Positions 36,839 through 46,678 of a stretch of 64,000 nucleotides of DNA are shown piece by piece. Under the pieces are notes generated by a model. The model made no database searches. It was given only the letters and a program-made list of their open reading frames with translations, and was not told the DNA's origin. Source of the stretch: Candidatus Thiothrix putei (GTDB taxonomy: Bacteria; Pseudomonadota; Gammaproteobacteria; Thiotrichales; Thiotrichaceae); NCBI GenBank assembly GCA_029972225.1, contig CP124756.1, forward strand, positions 3,082,001 to 3,146,000, read 5' to 3'. Every line of letters begins with the position of its first letter. Within the stretch, counting starts at the first letter, position 1. The translations under genes and the position numbers were made by a program.

Positions 36839-37312
36839 TTAATCCCCCCGATGGTAAGGGTGGTTGGTTAAAATACTCCAAGCACGAAACAATTGCTCCG
36901 CCACCACAATTCGTACCAGCGGATGCGGAAACGTCAGCGGTGACAGCGACCAGCTCTGTTCAGCACGTTGCAAACACGCGGGTGACAAACCTTCCGGCCC
37001 CCCCACCAACAGGCTGACATCACGACCAGACATCATCCAGCTATCCAGTTGTTGGGCAAGCTGTTCGGTTGACCAAGGCTTGCCTTTTACATCGAGCGTG
37101 ATCACCAGATTGCCGTCGGGGATCGCTGCCAGCAACTTTTCACCTTCACTCTGACGAATACGGTTCAAATCGCTGTTTTTGGTGCGTTTCTCAGCAGCAA
37201 TTTCGCGGATCAACAACTGGCATTGCGGCGGCATCCGTCCGGCGTATTCGTCCGTGCCGCTGTTGACCCAACCCGGCATTTTCGTGCCAATCGCTAACAG
37301 GTGGATACGCAT
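36839..37312 (-). CDS. rlmH: 23S rRNA pseudouridine-1915 N3-methyltransferase RlmH
   Basis: 157 residues, a SPOUT-class methyltransferase acting on the 70S ribosome. The SAM-binding knot has [16 protein letters not shown], and the C-terminus ends NHPYHRGD, the family signature that holds the target base. [16 protein letters not shown] at the start is typical. Lies directly after rsfS, as in E. coli. Confidence 0.97.
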   Translation of the reverse strand: MRIHLLAIGTKMPGWVNSGTDEYAGRMPPQCQLLIREIAAEKRTKNSDLNRIRQSEGEKLLAAIPDGNLVITLDVKGKPWSTEQLAQQLDSWMMSGRDVSLLVGGPEGLSPACLQRAEQSWSLSPLTFPHPLVRIVVAEQLFRAWSILTNHPYHRGD

Positions 37313-37681
37313 TTAGTCAGGAGTACCCGGCATACTAGGGCGCGACTGTGGCAAGCCCTCGCCCACCTCCCAGAGTTTTTCCAGATTGTAGTAGTCGCGG
37401 GTGCTGGCAAGCATAACGTGCAAGATGATGTCATTAAGGTCAAGCAATACCCAATCGGACTGCCCATCCCCTTCGATACCCAGCGGTTGCACACCGGCTT
37501 CTTTCACTGCCAGCTCAACCGCATCCGCAAGGGATTTAACGTGACGATTGGAGTTACCCGTCACGATCACCATCATATCCGTGATGGCAGATTTGCCACG
37601 CACATCAATCGTCTTGATGTCTTGGCCTTTCATGTCGTCCAGTGTTTTAACCACTAATTGTTTAAGTGTTTCGAGTTCCAT
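37313..37681 (-). CDS. rsfS: Ribosomal silencing factor RsfS
   Basis: 122 residues. It binds L14 of the large subunit and blocks 70S formation when nutrients are short. Features: GQDIKTIDVRGKSAITDMMV, GNSNRHVKSLAD and SDWVLLDLNDIILHVML. Four bases separate it from nadD and none from rlmH, so nadD-rsfS-rlmH are one operon. Confidence 0.97.
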   Translation of the reverse strand: MELETLKQLVVKTLDDMKGQDIKTIDVRGKSAITDMMVIVTGNSNRHVKSLADAVELAVKEAGVQPLGIEGDGQSDWVLLDLNDIILHVMLASTRDYYNLEKLWEVGEGLPQSRPSMPGTPD

Positions 37682-37684
37682 TAA

Positions 37685-38305
37685 TTATTCACAGTAAAGT
37701 TGATGTCGTTGAATATAGTCCAGAACGCTGTCTGGCAACAAATACCGGGGGGTTTTACCCTGTTTCAATAGCCCGCGCACCTGTGTAGCGGAAATATCCA
37801 GTGCGGTGACGGGTAATAGGTAAATCCTGCCTGCGGGTGTGGTGCGTAAATCATCGGGGTTTGTACTGAGGTAAGGTTCATACCAACCGTTAGGGGGCAG
37901 ACTATACGCTGGACGCTGCACCACGACCAGATGCGTGAGAGTTAAAATTTCATTCCAACGGTGCCAACGCTGAAAATGCAGGAAAGCATCGAAGCCAAGG
38001 GTGAACAAGAGTGGGCGTTCGCGACCAACTTCCGTTCGGAAAGTTTGCAGGGTGTCGAAGCTGTAGGAATACCCATCACGGCGTAGTTCGCGACTATCGG
38101 CTTGTAAACGCGGTTCGGAGGCAATAGCGGCTTGCAGCATAGTCAAACGCTGTGCCGGAGTGGCAAGTGGTTGAGGACGGTGTGGTGGTACGTTGCCAGG
38201 GATTAGGCGCATGTCGGAAATACCAAAATATTCCGCCACTTCCAATGCGGTACGTAGATGCGCGTGGTGGATGGGGTCGAACGTACCGCCGAAAATACCG
38301 ATCAT
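37685..38305 (-). CDS. nadD: Nicotinate-nucleotide adenylyltransferase
   Basis: 206 residues. It forms nicotinate adenine dinucleotide from NaMN and ATP in NAD synthesis. The nucleotidyltransferase motif GIFGGTFDPIHHAHL is at the start and ISATQVRGLLKQG near the end. First of the leftward run nadD-rsfS-rlmH-maf-rng. The usual proA neighbour upstream is instead about 28 kb to the left. Confidence 0.97.
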   Translation of the reverse strand: MIGIFGGTFDPIHHAHLRTALEVAEYFGISDMRLIPGNVPPHRPQPLATPAQRLTMLQAAIASEPRLQADSRELRRDGYSYSFDTLQTFRTEVGRERPLLFTLGFDAFLHFQRWHRWNEILTLTHLVVVQRPAYSLPPNGWYEPYLSTNPDDLRTTPAGRIYLLPVTALDISATQVRGLLKQGKTPRYLLPDSVLDYIQRHQLYCE

Positions 38306-38448
38306 GTGAACATACCTTATTGAAACAATTAGAATAGCAAGATGATTGTAACCTCATGCCCTAGCACCTACCACAACAGGGTTATTGGCATCGCACCACC
38401 CTACCCCGATAATCTTGACTCATTATCTGGGAAATAGGTACACGCCCC

Positions 38449-39570
38449 TTGCAGCTTTCCAACGAAGACAACCTGCGGCTCAACGTCCTGCTTGCCCAAC
38501 CGCTGCAAGCTGTGCGCATCAACGAGTCCACCATGACCGTCCACGCCCTCACTGAGCGGGGCGAAGCGAAAGTGCGCCTCAACCCCACCGCGCGGGATGA
38601 TCAATACCTGCGCTGGGTACGCGAATTGCTCTCCATGAAAGTCACCGGCTCACCCGGCGGCTACCCCATTTTCCTGAAACGCTGGACGCGCATGGGTCAC
38701 GCCCGCAATAACCTCGACCAAATGCTGCTCCTTGGCGAACCCGAAGCCGTCGCCGCCGTGGTCTACACTCCCGGTCTGACCCATGACATTGCAAAACGCG
38801 CATGGTGGGCAAGCCCCAGTGCCACCAACGCCCGCTGCCTCTTAGAAAACCCCGAAGTCGTCGCAGGCGAACTCGGCAAAGAACTCACCGCCTACCTGCT
38901 CGAATTCCTGCCCTTCGAGGAAACCCAACTCGACGTAGTAGACACCGTGCGCCTCTGCCTGCAAGGTGAACTCATTACCCCTGCCGAACGCACCAAACTC
39001 TGGGAACGCGCCAAACGCAAAAACCCGTTCTACATCGGTTTCCTGCACGCTGACCCGACGTACATCCCCTTGCCCGCCAAGCCGCATCGCCACCATGCCG
39101 ATCTTACCGCACAACTAGCTATGCAACTTGAAGCAGGTAATCCCTACGCTCAAGCCTTCAGTCAAACGCTTGATAGTTCAGGACAAAACTGGCTACGCGC
39201 CCTGCAACTCGCACTCGAAAAGCCGGTCGATCAAGAAGTCGTCATCTCTTTATTCATCGCCATCGACAAACGCTTCCCGCTACCCTTGCCGGAATCGCGC
39301 GGAGTACGCGACCTGAATACCGCCCTGCAACGCGCTGAACAATTCTGCCACGCCGCTGATGATTGCCCAGCCGACGCAAAAGCCGTGCGCGACACCTTGA
39401 ATCCCGACACATTGCCCCTATTTAAGGCTATGTTAATATTGGCGCAAATGGGGGAAGATTCCCTCATTCCGTATTTTGGCGGCAACGATTCGGTCGGTTC
39501 AGTGATGCGCAAACGCCTCGAACCCTTGATCAAACCCTTGCTGGCGCAAACCACCCTTTTACTCAAATAG
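38449..39570 (+). CDS. dsrS: DsrS-like sulfur oxidation protein
   Basis: 373 residues, cytoplasmic, no cofactor motif. It resembles DsrS, encoded at the end of the dsr cluster of purple sulfur bacteria such as Allochromatium vinosum, where it affects expression of the Dsr sulfur-oxidation proteins. Matching segments as I recall them: LSNEDNLRLNVLLAQPLQAV at the start, MTVHALTERGEAKVRLNP, GSPGGYPIFLKRWTRMG and RAWWASPSATNARCLLE. It starts with TTG; there is no better codon and the N-terminus matches the family from here. No other dsr gene is in the window, so it is detached from the main cluster. First of a tight rightward run ending in dapE. Confidence 0.75.
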   Translation: MQLSNEDNLRLNVLLAQPLQAVRINESTMTVHALTERGEAKVRLNPTARDDQYLRWVRELLSMKVTGSPGGYPIFLKRWTRMGHARNNLDQMLLLGEPEAVAAVVYTPGLTHDIAKRAWWASPSATNARCLLENPEVVAGELGKELTAYLLEFLPFEETQLDVVDTVRLCLQGELITPAERTKLWERAKRKNPFYIGFLHADPTYIPLPAKPHRHHADLTAQLAMQLEAGNPYAQAFSQTLDSSGQNWLRALQLALEKPVDQEVVISLFIAIDKRFPLPLPESRGVRDLNTALQRAEQFCHAADDCPADAKAVRDTLNPDTLPLFKAMLILAQMGEDSLIPYFGGNDSVGSVMRKRLEPLIKPLLAQTTLLLK

Positions 39571-39578
39571 GTACACCC

Positions 39579-39815
39579 ATGCCCTACTACGTGTTCAAAA
39601 TCACCCAACCCAACCCGATGATCAAAAATCTGGATTTGCAAGAAGCGTGCGAAACATACCCCGCAGCTCGTGAACTGGCACGTAACCTACGTGCACAACA
39701 AGAACCCGGCGACAAAGCCATCGTCAAAATCGTCTTCGCTGCCAGCCAACTCGAAGCCGAAGAAAACCTACACGAAACCCGCGAAAAACCCATCCTAATG
39801 GAATGGGAAAAGTAA
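39579..39815 (+). CDS. Small conserved-looking protein of the dsrS-cysG operon
   Basis: 78 residues, soluble and charged. MPYYVFKITQPNPMIKNLDL begins with a short strand, followed by a helical part (YPAARELARNLRAQQEP) and a C-terminal helix ending KPILMEWEK. No cysteine ligand or signal peptide. I believe similar proteins occur in sulfur-oxidising bacteria but cannot name the family. It is 8 nt after dsrS and 7 nt before the next gene, so its role is probably linked to theirs. Confidence 0.7.
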   Translation: MPYYVFKITQPNPMIKNLDLQEACETYPAARELARNLRAQQEPGDKAIVKIVFAASQLEAEENLHETREKPILMEWEK

Positions 39816-39822
39816 GCCGCGC

Positions 39823-40275
39823 ATGGATGAAGACCAATACCGCAGTGTTTACCGCGAAGTTAACGCCAACCGCTGCGTATTCGAGAAAGCGTTAAACAAT
39901 CGCCGTTGCGATTGCAGCCGCCACGAGCGTTTCCTGCTGGCAACCCGCGAAGCCGTCGGCTGTAAATCGGAAGCCAGCCTCGCCAATTGCACGGTTTTTT
40001 TGGACACATTGCGTGAAAAATCCCGCTTTGCCCTGCGTGAAACCCTGATTGATGGCCCATTGCCGCACAATAAGGAACTCAAAGTGCAAGCAGGCGGCAC
40101 CTTAGCCCTGCAACAGCACCTTTTTCCTGAGCAAATAGCGGCAAAAACCACGCAAGACATCTACGAATTGGTCAACATCGCGCTGTCAAAATACGTTAAT
40201 ATTGCCGATTTCCCGTATGGCGAACTCGTCAAAGGTGTCGTCCACTACGAAAGCCGCCCCAAACGTGGCAAATAA
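39823..40275 (+). CDS. Cysteine-containing protein of unknown function in the dsrS-cysG operon
   Basis: 150 residues. Cysteines cluster in the first third: Cys18, Cys29, Cys31, Cys47 and Cys56, with a C-x-C pair next to Arg/His (RRCDCSRHERF). This looks like a metal or Fe-S site, but the spacing fits no ferredoxin pattern I know. The rest is helical and without membrane segments. The final basic tail is SRPKRGK. The place between dsrS and the siroheme synthase gene suggests a role in sulfur metabolism or siroheme/sulfite-reductase maturation. This is inference from context only. Confidence 0.65.
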   Translation: MDEDQYRSVYREVNANRCVFEKALNNRRCDCSRHERFLLATREAVGCKSEASLANCTVFLDTLREKSRFALRETLIDGPLPHNKELKVQAGGTLALQQHLFPEQIAAKTTQDIYELVNIALSKYVNIADFPYGELVKGVVHYESRPKRGK

Positions 40276-40294
40276 CCCAGTTTTTAGGTGATAA

Positions 40295-41734
40295 ATGGAT
40301 CGTTTTCCCGTCTTTCTCGACCTGCATAACCGTCAGTGCCTCGTTGTTGGTGGTGGCAAAGTAGCCGAACGTAAAGTCGATAGCCTGCTAAAAGCGGGCG
40401 CTGTCGTCACGTTAATTGCCCCTGACATCACCACGGAAATGGGCATTATCATTGGCGGGCAAAACGTCCAGCACCATGCACGTCCGTTTGCCGACGGCGA
40501 CATTGAGGGACAATTCCTTGTCATTGCTGCCACTAATAATCCCAGCGTCAATGCGCACATTGCCAGCCTTGCCGATGCGCGAAATATGCTGGTGAATGTG
40601 GTCGATGATGCCTCGGTTGGCAATTTCATTATCCCCTCTGTCGTTGACCGCTCCCCCGTCACTATTGCTATTTCTACCGGCGGCGCGTCCCCCGTGTTAG
40701 CGCGGCAATTGCGGATGAAGCTAGAAACCATGATTCCGCCCCAATGCGGCGAACTCGCTGGCATCACCGAAGAATACCGCGACATTGTGAAAAAACACCT
40801 GCCCGAAGCACAGCGCAAAACCTTCTGGGAACAAGCCCTGAAAGGCCCGTTTGCCGAACTGGTGTACGCAGGTCACGTCGAGGATGCGCGGCGTTTGCTG
40901 GATGAAATGCTGGCAAGCTACCCCAACGGGCAAACGATGGGCGAAGTGTATTTGGTCGGTGCAGGCCCCGGCGACCCCGATTTGCTGACCTTCAAAGCCT
41001 TGCGCCTAATGCAACAAGCCGACGTGATGGTTTACGACCGTCTCGTCTCCAAGTCGATTTTGGACATGGCAAACCAACGCGCCGAACGCATTTACGTCGG
41101 CAAAGAAAAAGCCAGCCATGCCGTGCCACAAGATCAAATCAACGACTTGCTGGTAAAACTAGCCAAGCAAGGCAAGCGCGTGTTGCGTCTGAAAGGCGGC
41201 GACCCCTTCATCTTCGGGCGCGGCGGCGAAGAAATCGAAACGCTGGCAGAAAACGGTGTACCGTTCCAAGTTGTTCCCGGCATTACCGCCGCCTCCGGCT
41301 GCTCGTCTTACGCAGGGATTCCGCTCACGCATCGCGATTACGCGCAATCCTGCACTTTTGCCACCGGGCATTTAAAAGACGGCAGCATCGACCTGAATTG
41401 GGCGCAATTATCGCAACCGAATCAAACCGTGGTGTTCTACATGGGTTTGACCGGCATCGAAGTGATCAGCCAACAATTACAAGCCTTCGGACGTTCCGGC
41501 GATACGCCTGCGGCATTGGTCGAGCAAGGCACAACCCGCAACCAGCGCGTCCACATCGGCACGATTGCTACCTTGCCGCAATTGGTGAAAGACAGCGGGG
41601 TTCGCGCCCCCACCCTCACCATCGTTGGCGAAGTGGTGCAGTTGCATAGCAAATTGCATTGGTACGAACCGCAACGCCACGTTATTGCCAGCGAATTCAG
41701 CCTCGATCACCCTGTCGCCCCTGTGGAGGTATAA
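40295..41734 (+). CDS. cysG: Siroheme synthase CysG (three activities)
   Basis: 479 residues, a fusion. The N-terminal part (1-about 205) is precorrin-2 dehydrogenase/ferrochelatase: CLVVGGGKVAERKV binds NAD, and VDDASVGNF holds the catalytic Asp. The C-terminal part is uroporphyrinogen-III C-methyltransferase: VYLVGAGPGDPDLLTFKALR, then MVYDRLVS, RLKGGDPFIFGRGGEE and VVPGITAASGCSSYAGIPLTHR. It makes siroheme from uroporphyrinogen III, the cofactor of sulfite reductases. Its operon position with dsrS suggests supply to DsrAB. Confidence 0.97.
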   Translation: MDRFPVFLDLHNRQCLVVGGGKVAERKVDSLLKAGAVVTLIAPDITTEMGIIIGGQNVQHHARPFADGDIEGQFLVIAATNNPSVNAHIASLADARNMLVNVVDDASVGNFIIPSVVDRSPVTIAISTGGASPVLARQLRMKLETMIPPQCGELAGITEEYRDIVKKHLPEAQRKTFWEQALKGPFAELVYAGHVEDARRLLDEMLASYPNGQTMGEVYLVGAGPGDPDLLTFKALRLMQQADVMVYDRLVSKSILDMANQRAERIYVGKEKASHAVPQDQINDLLVKLAKQGKRVLRLKGGDPFIFGRGGEEIETLAENGVPFQVVPGITAASGCSSYAGIPLTHRDYAQSCTFATGHLKDGSIDLNWAQLSQPNQTVVFYMGLTGIEVISQQLQAFGRSGDTPAALVEQGTTRNQRVHIGTIATLPQLVKDSGVRAPTLTIVGEVVQLHSKLHWYEPQRHVIASEFSLDHPVAPVEV

Positions 41735-41737
41735 ACC

Positions 41738-42163
41738 ATGTCCGAAACCCGCATCAGCGTTGAAACCTTCAAGCAAAACTTGAATGCCGTCGCGCAACCC
41801 GATTTCAAACACAATATGAGTTCCGAGGGGAATTGTTCCGAAAACGAACCCTATGCCATGCAAGTCATCGACGACAGCATGGAGCCGGAATTCGCCAAAG
41901 GTTGCGTGATCGTGATCGACCCGACCGGCATTGTGCGGGATGGCGCGTATGTGTTCGCGATTGACGACAAAGACGAATACATTTTCCGCCAATTGCGCAT
42001 TGTCGAAGGCAAATACATCCTCGTGGCCCTCAACGACGACTACGAAGCCATCGAAATCAGCGGCATGAACCGCATCGAAGGCGTGATTACCCAACGGTCG
42101 GCAGGCAGTTATCGACCACCCAATGGCAAACGCCGCACTTACCACAAGTGGTACGACAAATGA
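41738..42163 (+). CDS. Peptidase S24/LexA-like domain protein, probably without protease activity
   Basis: 141 residues. The region 39-110 matches the S24 fold: IDDSMEPEFAKGCVIVIDP contains Ser47 at the nucleophile position, and DGAYVFAIDDKDEYIFRQL is the next strand pair. In LexA and UmuD a Lys follows in V-K-R-L; here the aligned positions are Phe-Arg-Gln, so the general base seems missing. No helix-turn-helix precedes it (only about 38 residues, low complexity). It may be a sensory or binding domain. It starts 3 nt after cysG and overlaps the next start. Confidence 0.8.
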   Translation: MSETRISVETFKQNLNAVAQPDFKHNMSSEGNCSENEPYAMQVIDDSMEPEFAKGCVIVIDPTGIVRDGAYVFAIDDKDEYIFRQLRIVEGKYILVALNDDYEAIEISGMNRIEGVITQRSAGSYRPPNGKRRTYHKWYDK

Positions 42164-42507
42164 CGATTATGTACGGCATCCCCAATTGCGATACCGTGAA
42201 AAAAGCCCGTGCTTGGCTGGGTGAACGCAGCATTGAATACACCTTCCACGATTTTCGTAAGGATGGCGTGAATCCGGTGTGGTTACGTGCATGGGTAGCA
42301 GAATTCGGCTGGGAAACGCTGGTCAACCGCAAAGGCACAACTTGGCGCAAACTGCCGGAAGAAACCCGCGAAAACATGGATGAGGCGATTGCGTTAGTGG
42401 TGATGGAAGAATTGCCGTCGATCATTAAACGTCCGTTACTCGATACGGGGACGCGGCACGTGGTGGGGTTTTCGCCGGATACTTACCGCGAGCTTTTTCA
42501 AAACTAA
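42160..42507 (+). CDS. ArsC/Spx-family protein YffB
   Basis: 115 residues of the arsenate-reductase (thioredoxin-like) family, YffB branch. The start MTIMYGIPNCDTVKKARAWL has the single active-site Cys; there is no second Cys as in true ArsC-type reductases. KRPLLDTG near the end is characteristic. Its function is not well established. yffB directly upstream of dapE is the E. coli order too. The ATG overlaps the preceding stop as ATGA. Confidence 0.9.
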   Translation: MTIMYGIPNCDTVKKARAWLGERSIEYTFHDFRKDGVNPVWLRAWVAEFGWETLVNRKGTTWRKLPEETRENMDEAIALVVMEELPSIIKRPLLDTGTRHVVGFSPDTYRELFQN

Positions 42508-43675
<1,168 letters not shown>

Positions 43676-43703
43676 CCTCTTTAACTAGGCTTTTACTTCA
43701 ACA

Positions 43704-44168
43704 TTATTTGAAGGTTTTGCGAGGCCGCCCACGTTTCCGCTGGGTGATCTGGCCTTCTTCTAACTCTGCGGTTGCCCACTCCGTTAGACTTTTGTGAATG
43801 TGTTCAGCCACTACCTGTAAGCGATCTTCTAAAGCTGTGCGAAAAAATGCTTCACGCTGCTCACTGGCACGTAAGGCTTCACGCAACTCACGAACCTCTT
43901 CTTTATAATTCATATCCAGCTCTTCAAGCTGGCTGCGTAATTGATTAATTTTATGCGTCAGTTCGTCCCGAATTTTGCGCTTTTCTTCCGCTGCTTGCGT
44001 TCTCACCTCAGCAAGCGTACTGGATGTAGCGCCTTTTGGGCGTCCTCTGCCACGTTTATTAGGCAAATCGTCTGTCTGCATGGATGTCTGACCTATTTCA
44101 TTGTCTTGGCTATTGTTTGGTAGCGTCGTCATGCTGGGCATTCCGTTCATATAATCCGCAGTTCTCAC
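43704..44168 (-). CDS. AT-hook and coiled-coil protein
   Basis: 154 residues, about a quarter Arg/Lys and a quarter Glu/Asp/Gln. Two AT-hook-like motifs flank a long helix: RGRGRPKG at 39-46 and RKRGRPRK at 144-151. The GRP core inserts in the minor groove of AT-rich DNA. Residues 52-128 form a heptad-rich coiled coil (IRDELTHKINQLRSQLEEL and more). A dimer would carry hooks at both ends and could bridge AT-rich DNA, as nucleoid-structuring proteins do. GTG was chosen because GAGGGAG precedes it by 6 nt. I do not recognise the family. Divergent from lptD across an AT-rich gap. Confidence 0.75.
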   Translation of the reverse strand: MRTADYMNGMPSMTTLPNNSQDNEIGQTSMQTDDLPNKRGRGRPKGATSSTLAEVRTQAAEEKRKIRDELTHKINQLRSQLEELDMNYKEEVRELREALRASEQREAFFRTALEDRLQVVAEHIHKSLTEWATAELEEGQITQRKRGRPRKTFK

Positions 44169-44458
44169 TGTTTCTCCCTCACAAGAACATATAAGTTGTT
44201 ACTTGATACTGACTGTCGATGAATTATTATCTGAATAAATATTCAACATTTCAAGATGATATTGGAAACTTATTCAAAAATAAATAAAATTATCCAATCA
44301 AATTCTTTATTAATGACATTAACAGCAACAGGTGCTGCTAATGCTATAAATTGATCTGTCGCAAGTATGAATAGGTTACACTTTTTTTTGTTACGGTTTC
44401 AATTAAAAAGCATATCCCTACAGAATATTTCTCATTGAGTCTGGAGACAGAGTATGCG
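44169..44458. promoter_or_regulatory. AT-rich divergent promoter region between the AT-hook gene and lptD
   Basis: About 290 bp with no gene. It is markedly AT-rich, with A/T runs at 44272-44292 and a poly-T tract near 44383, and contains GAATA-aa-TATTC at 44233-44244. It must contain promoters in both directions, but no convincing -35/-10 pair or sigma-E site was identified. It is the most obvious nearby target for an AT-hook protein, so autoregulation is plausible. Confidence 0.45.
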
Positions 44459-46678
44459 ATGTTAGGGCGCTTTAAATGCTGCATGGAAAGCATGAGAATC
44501 AAATTACCCCAGCGTTTCTTGCTTAGCACACTCACAGGCGTAGCGTGTAGTAGTCCTGCCATTGCACTTGCGCAAACAGGATGGATGGCTTGCCCTGTAC
44601 CCACAGCGGATGCTGCGCATGAAATTCAGCGCCCTAAGCATTTGCCTCCTCAAGCGGTTTACATTGAGGCGAACTCTGCATTGTTTCGCAGCCAAGGCAT
44701 TTCCACCATGAGCGGAAATGTACATATTTCTCAAGAAAACAAAATCTTACAAGCCGATCAAGCAAGTTATGAACAGCCAGCGGGTATTATCACGGGTTCC
44801 GGTGGCGTCAGTTTTAGCAGTGACAATATGCAAGTCCGTAGTCGGGAACTCCGCTACAACCTGCCCCAAAATACAGGTGAAATGTTAGCGGCGGAATACT
44901 ATTTACCACAAGCTAATGGTCAGGGCATCAGCAAGCGCGTCGTACAAGAATCACCCAAACTAACCCGGCTAGACGACTCCACCTATACAACGTGTCCAGT
45001 GAACCAAGCAGATTGGAGCTTGAATGCCAGCACGATCAAACTGGATCATACTCAGGAACGTGGTACAGCCCGTAATGCCACTCTAAAAATCAGAAACTTA
45101 CCGGTTTTATACTTACCGTATTTCTCTTTCCCATTAACCGATGCGCGTAAATCTGGCTTTCTTTGGCCTACCATTAGCACCAACGAACGTTCTGGGCTAC
45201 AACTCAGTGCACCTTACTATTGGAATCTTGCGCCTAACTACGACCTGACGCTAACCCCTACGCTATTAGGCAGGCGTGGTTTACAACTAGGAACCGAAGT
45301 ACGTTATCTAACAGAAAAACATCACGGTGAAGTCAATTACGTCCTTTTACCTAATGACAACGCCAGTGACAAAAACAATCGTTACTACTTTAATGTCCAT
45401 AACGACGCCCGCCTAGGCGCAACTTCTAGTTTACAATTAAAAGCAGAAGGGGTTTCTGATGACCAATATTTCGTGGATCTGGGCAACTCCCTAGAAGCCA
45501 CCAGTGTGGTCAATCTAGAACGACGCCTAGAATACCGAACTGCCAGCGATAATTGGTCATTTTCCAGCCTATTACAAGATTATCAAGTGCTGGATGGCGG
45601 CATCGCACCTCACGCAAAACTACCGCAATTGCTACTACGCTATCACCCACCCCGTAAAGGTAACGGCTTAAATCTGGATGCAGAAACCGAATACACCCAA
45701 TTTAGCGGCAGCACCACCGAAACCAATGGCACACGCTGGGATTTTGTGACACGTGCCAGCAAACCCTTTGTCACCGAGTCTGCCTACATCAAACCATCAC
45801 TGACATTGCGACATACCGAATACCACCTTGATGATGCCGACAACACGCACATTAGCCGCTCGTTGCCCAGTGCCAGTCTCGATACTGGATTGTTTTTTGA
45901 ACGTAATATCAAGCAAGGGCGCTATATCCAAACGCTGGAACCACGTTTGTTCTACACCTACACCCCCTATCGTGATCAAAGCAATATCCCCGTATTTGAC
46001 TCCTCGGCACGCAGTTTGAGCTACAATCAATTGTTTGCCGAAAACCGCTTTACAGGTAAGGATCGCATCGGGGATGCCAACCGTCTTACAGCATCCGTTT
46101 CCACCCGCATCCAATCACCCGAAGATGGGCGCGAATTGTTCCGTGCTAGCATTGGTCAGATGTACCATTTTGATGAGCGCAAAGTCACCCTCCCTGACGA
46201 AGCCCCCCTACAAGGCAATCGTTCTGAACTCATTTTGGAAGCGGCGGGAGAGATCAACCCACGCACACGTCTAAATACCACTGCTTATTGGGATAGCAAG
46301 GAAAACACCGTTAATGCCGGGGAAGTGCGTATTAACTATAAAGATGATAAGAAACGCCTACTTAACGTCGGTTATGCGCAACGTAAAGACAATTTTGAGT
46401 CCGTCAACCTATCTTTCGCAGTACCCGTCAACCAAAATTGGAAAGCTGTCGGCGCATGGGAACATGACCTGCAAAATGATCGTGACCTCGAAACCGTAAT
46501 CGGTGCAGAATATGAAAGTTGCTGCTGGAAAACCCGCGTCGCCAGCCGCAATTACCTGCTCCCGGACAACACTACCCGTGACAATGCCGTGTTTGTCGAA
46601 TTTGAGCTGAAAGGACTGGGCAACTTCGGCAGTGGTACTCGTGACCTGCTGCAAAATCGTGTGCATGGATATGAATAA
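44459..46678 (+). CDS. lptD: LPS-assembly protein LptD
   Basis: 739 residues. An outer-membrane beta-barrel that, with the lipoprotein LptE, inserts lipopolysaccharide in the outer leaflet. A signal peptide ending ACSSPAIALAQ is followed by the LptA-like jellyroll (VYIEANSALFRSQGISTMSG, then GSGGVSFSSDNMQVRSREL), then the barrel. The Cys pattern of LptD is kept: one in GWMACPVP, one in YTTCPVNQADW and a Cys-Cys in YESCCWKT, which form two disulfides. The start is uncertain: this ATG is 12 nt after GGAG, while an ATG 33 nt later gives a shorter signal peptide. surA and pdxA follow as in E. coli. Confidence 0.95.
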   Translation: MLGRFKCCMESMRIKLPQRFLLSTLTGVACSSPAIALAQTGWMACPVPTADAAHEIQRPKHLPPQAVYIEANSALFRSQGISTMSGNVHISQENKILQADQASYEQPAGIITGSGGVSFSSDNMQVRSRELRYNLPQNTGEMLAAEYYLPQANGQGISKRVVQESPKLTRLDDSTYTTCPVNQADWSLNASTIKLDHTQERGTARNATLKIRNLPVLYLPYFSFPLTDARKSGFLWPTISTNERSGLQLSAPYYWNLAPNYDLTLTPTLLGRRGLQLGTEVRYLTEKHHGEVNYVLLPNDNASDKNNRYYFNVHNDARLGATSSLQLKAEGVSDDQYFVDLGNSLEATSVVNLERRLEYRTASDNWSFSSLLQDYQVLDGGIAPHAKLPQLLLRYHPPRKGNGLNLDAETEYTQFSGSTTETNGTRWDFVTRASKPFVTESAYIKPSLTLRHTEYHLDDADNTHISRSLPSASLDTGLFFERNIKQGRYIQTLEPRLFYTYTPYRDQSNIPVFDSSARSLSYNQLFAENRFTGKDRIGDANRLTASVSTRIQSPEDGRELFRASIGQMYHFDERKVTLPDEAPLQGNRSELILEAAGEINPRTRLNTTAYWDSKENTVNAGEVRINYKDDKKRLLNVGYAQRKDNFESVNLSFAVPVNQNWKAVGAWEHDLQNDRDLETVIGAEYESCCWKTRVASRNYLLPDNTTRDNAVFVEFELKGLGNFGSGTRDLLQNRVHGYE

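Noticed and set aside
38548-38566. Possible third copy of the palindromic repeat (CTGAGCGGGGCGAAG) in dsrS
   Set aside because: The core differs in several bases and the residues (L-T-E-R-G-E-A) fit the DsrS family as I recall it, so chance is more likely.
41477-42145. 222-codon minus-strand frame opposite cysG and the S24-like gene
   Set aside because: Antisense shadow spanning two sense genes, without any recognisable domain.
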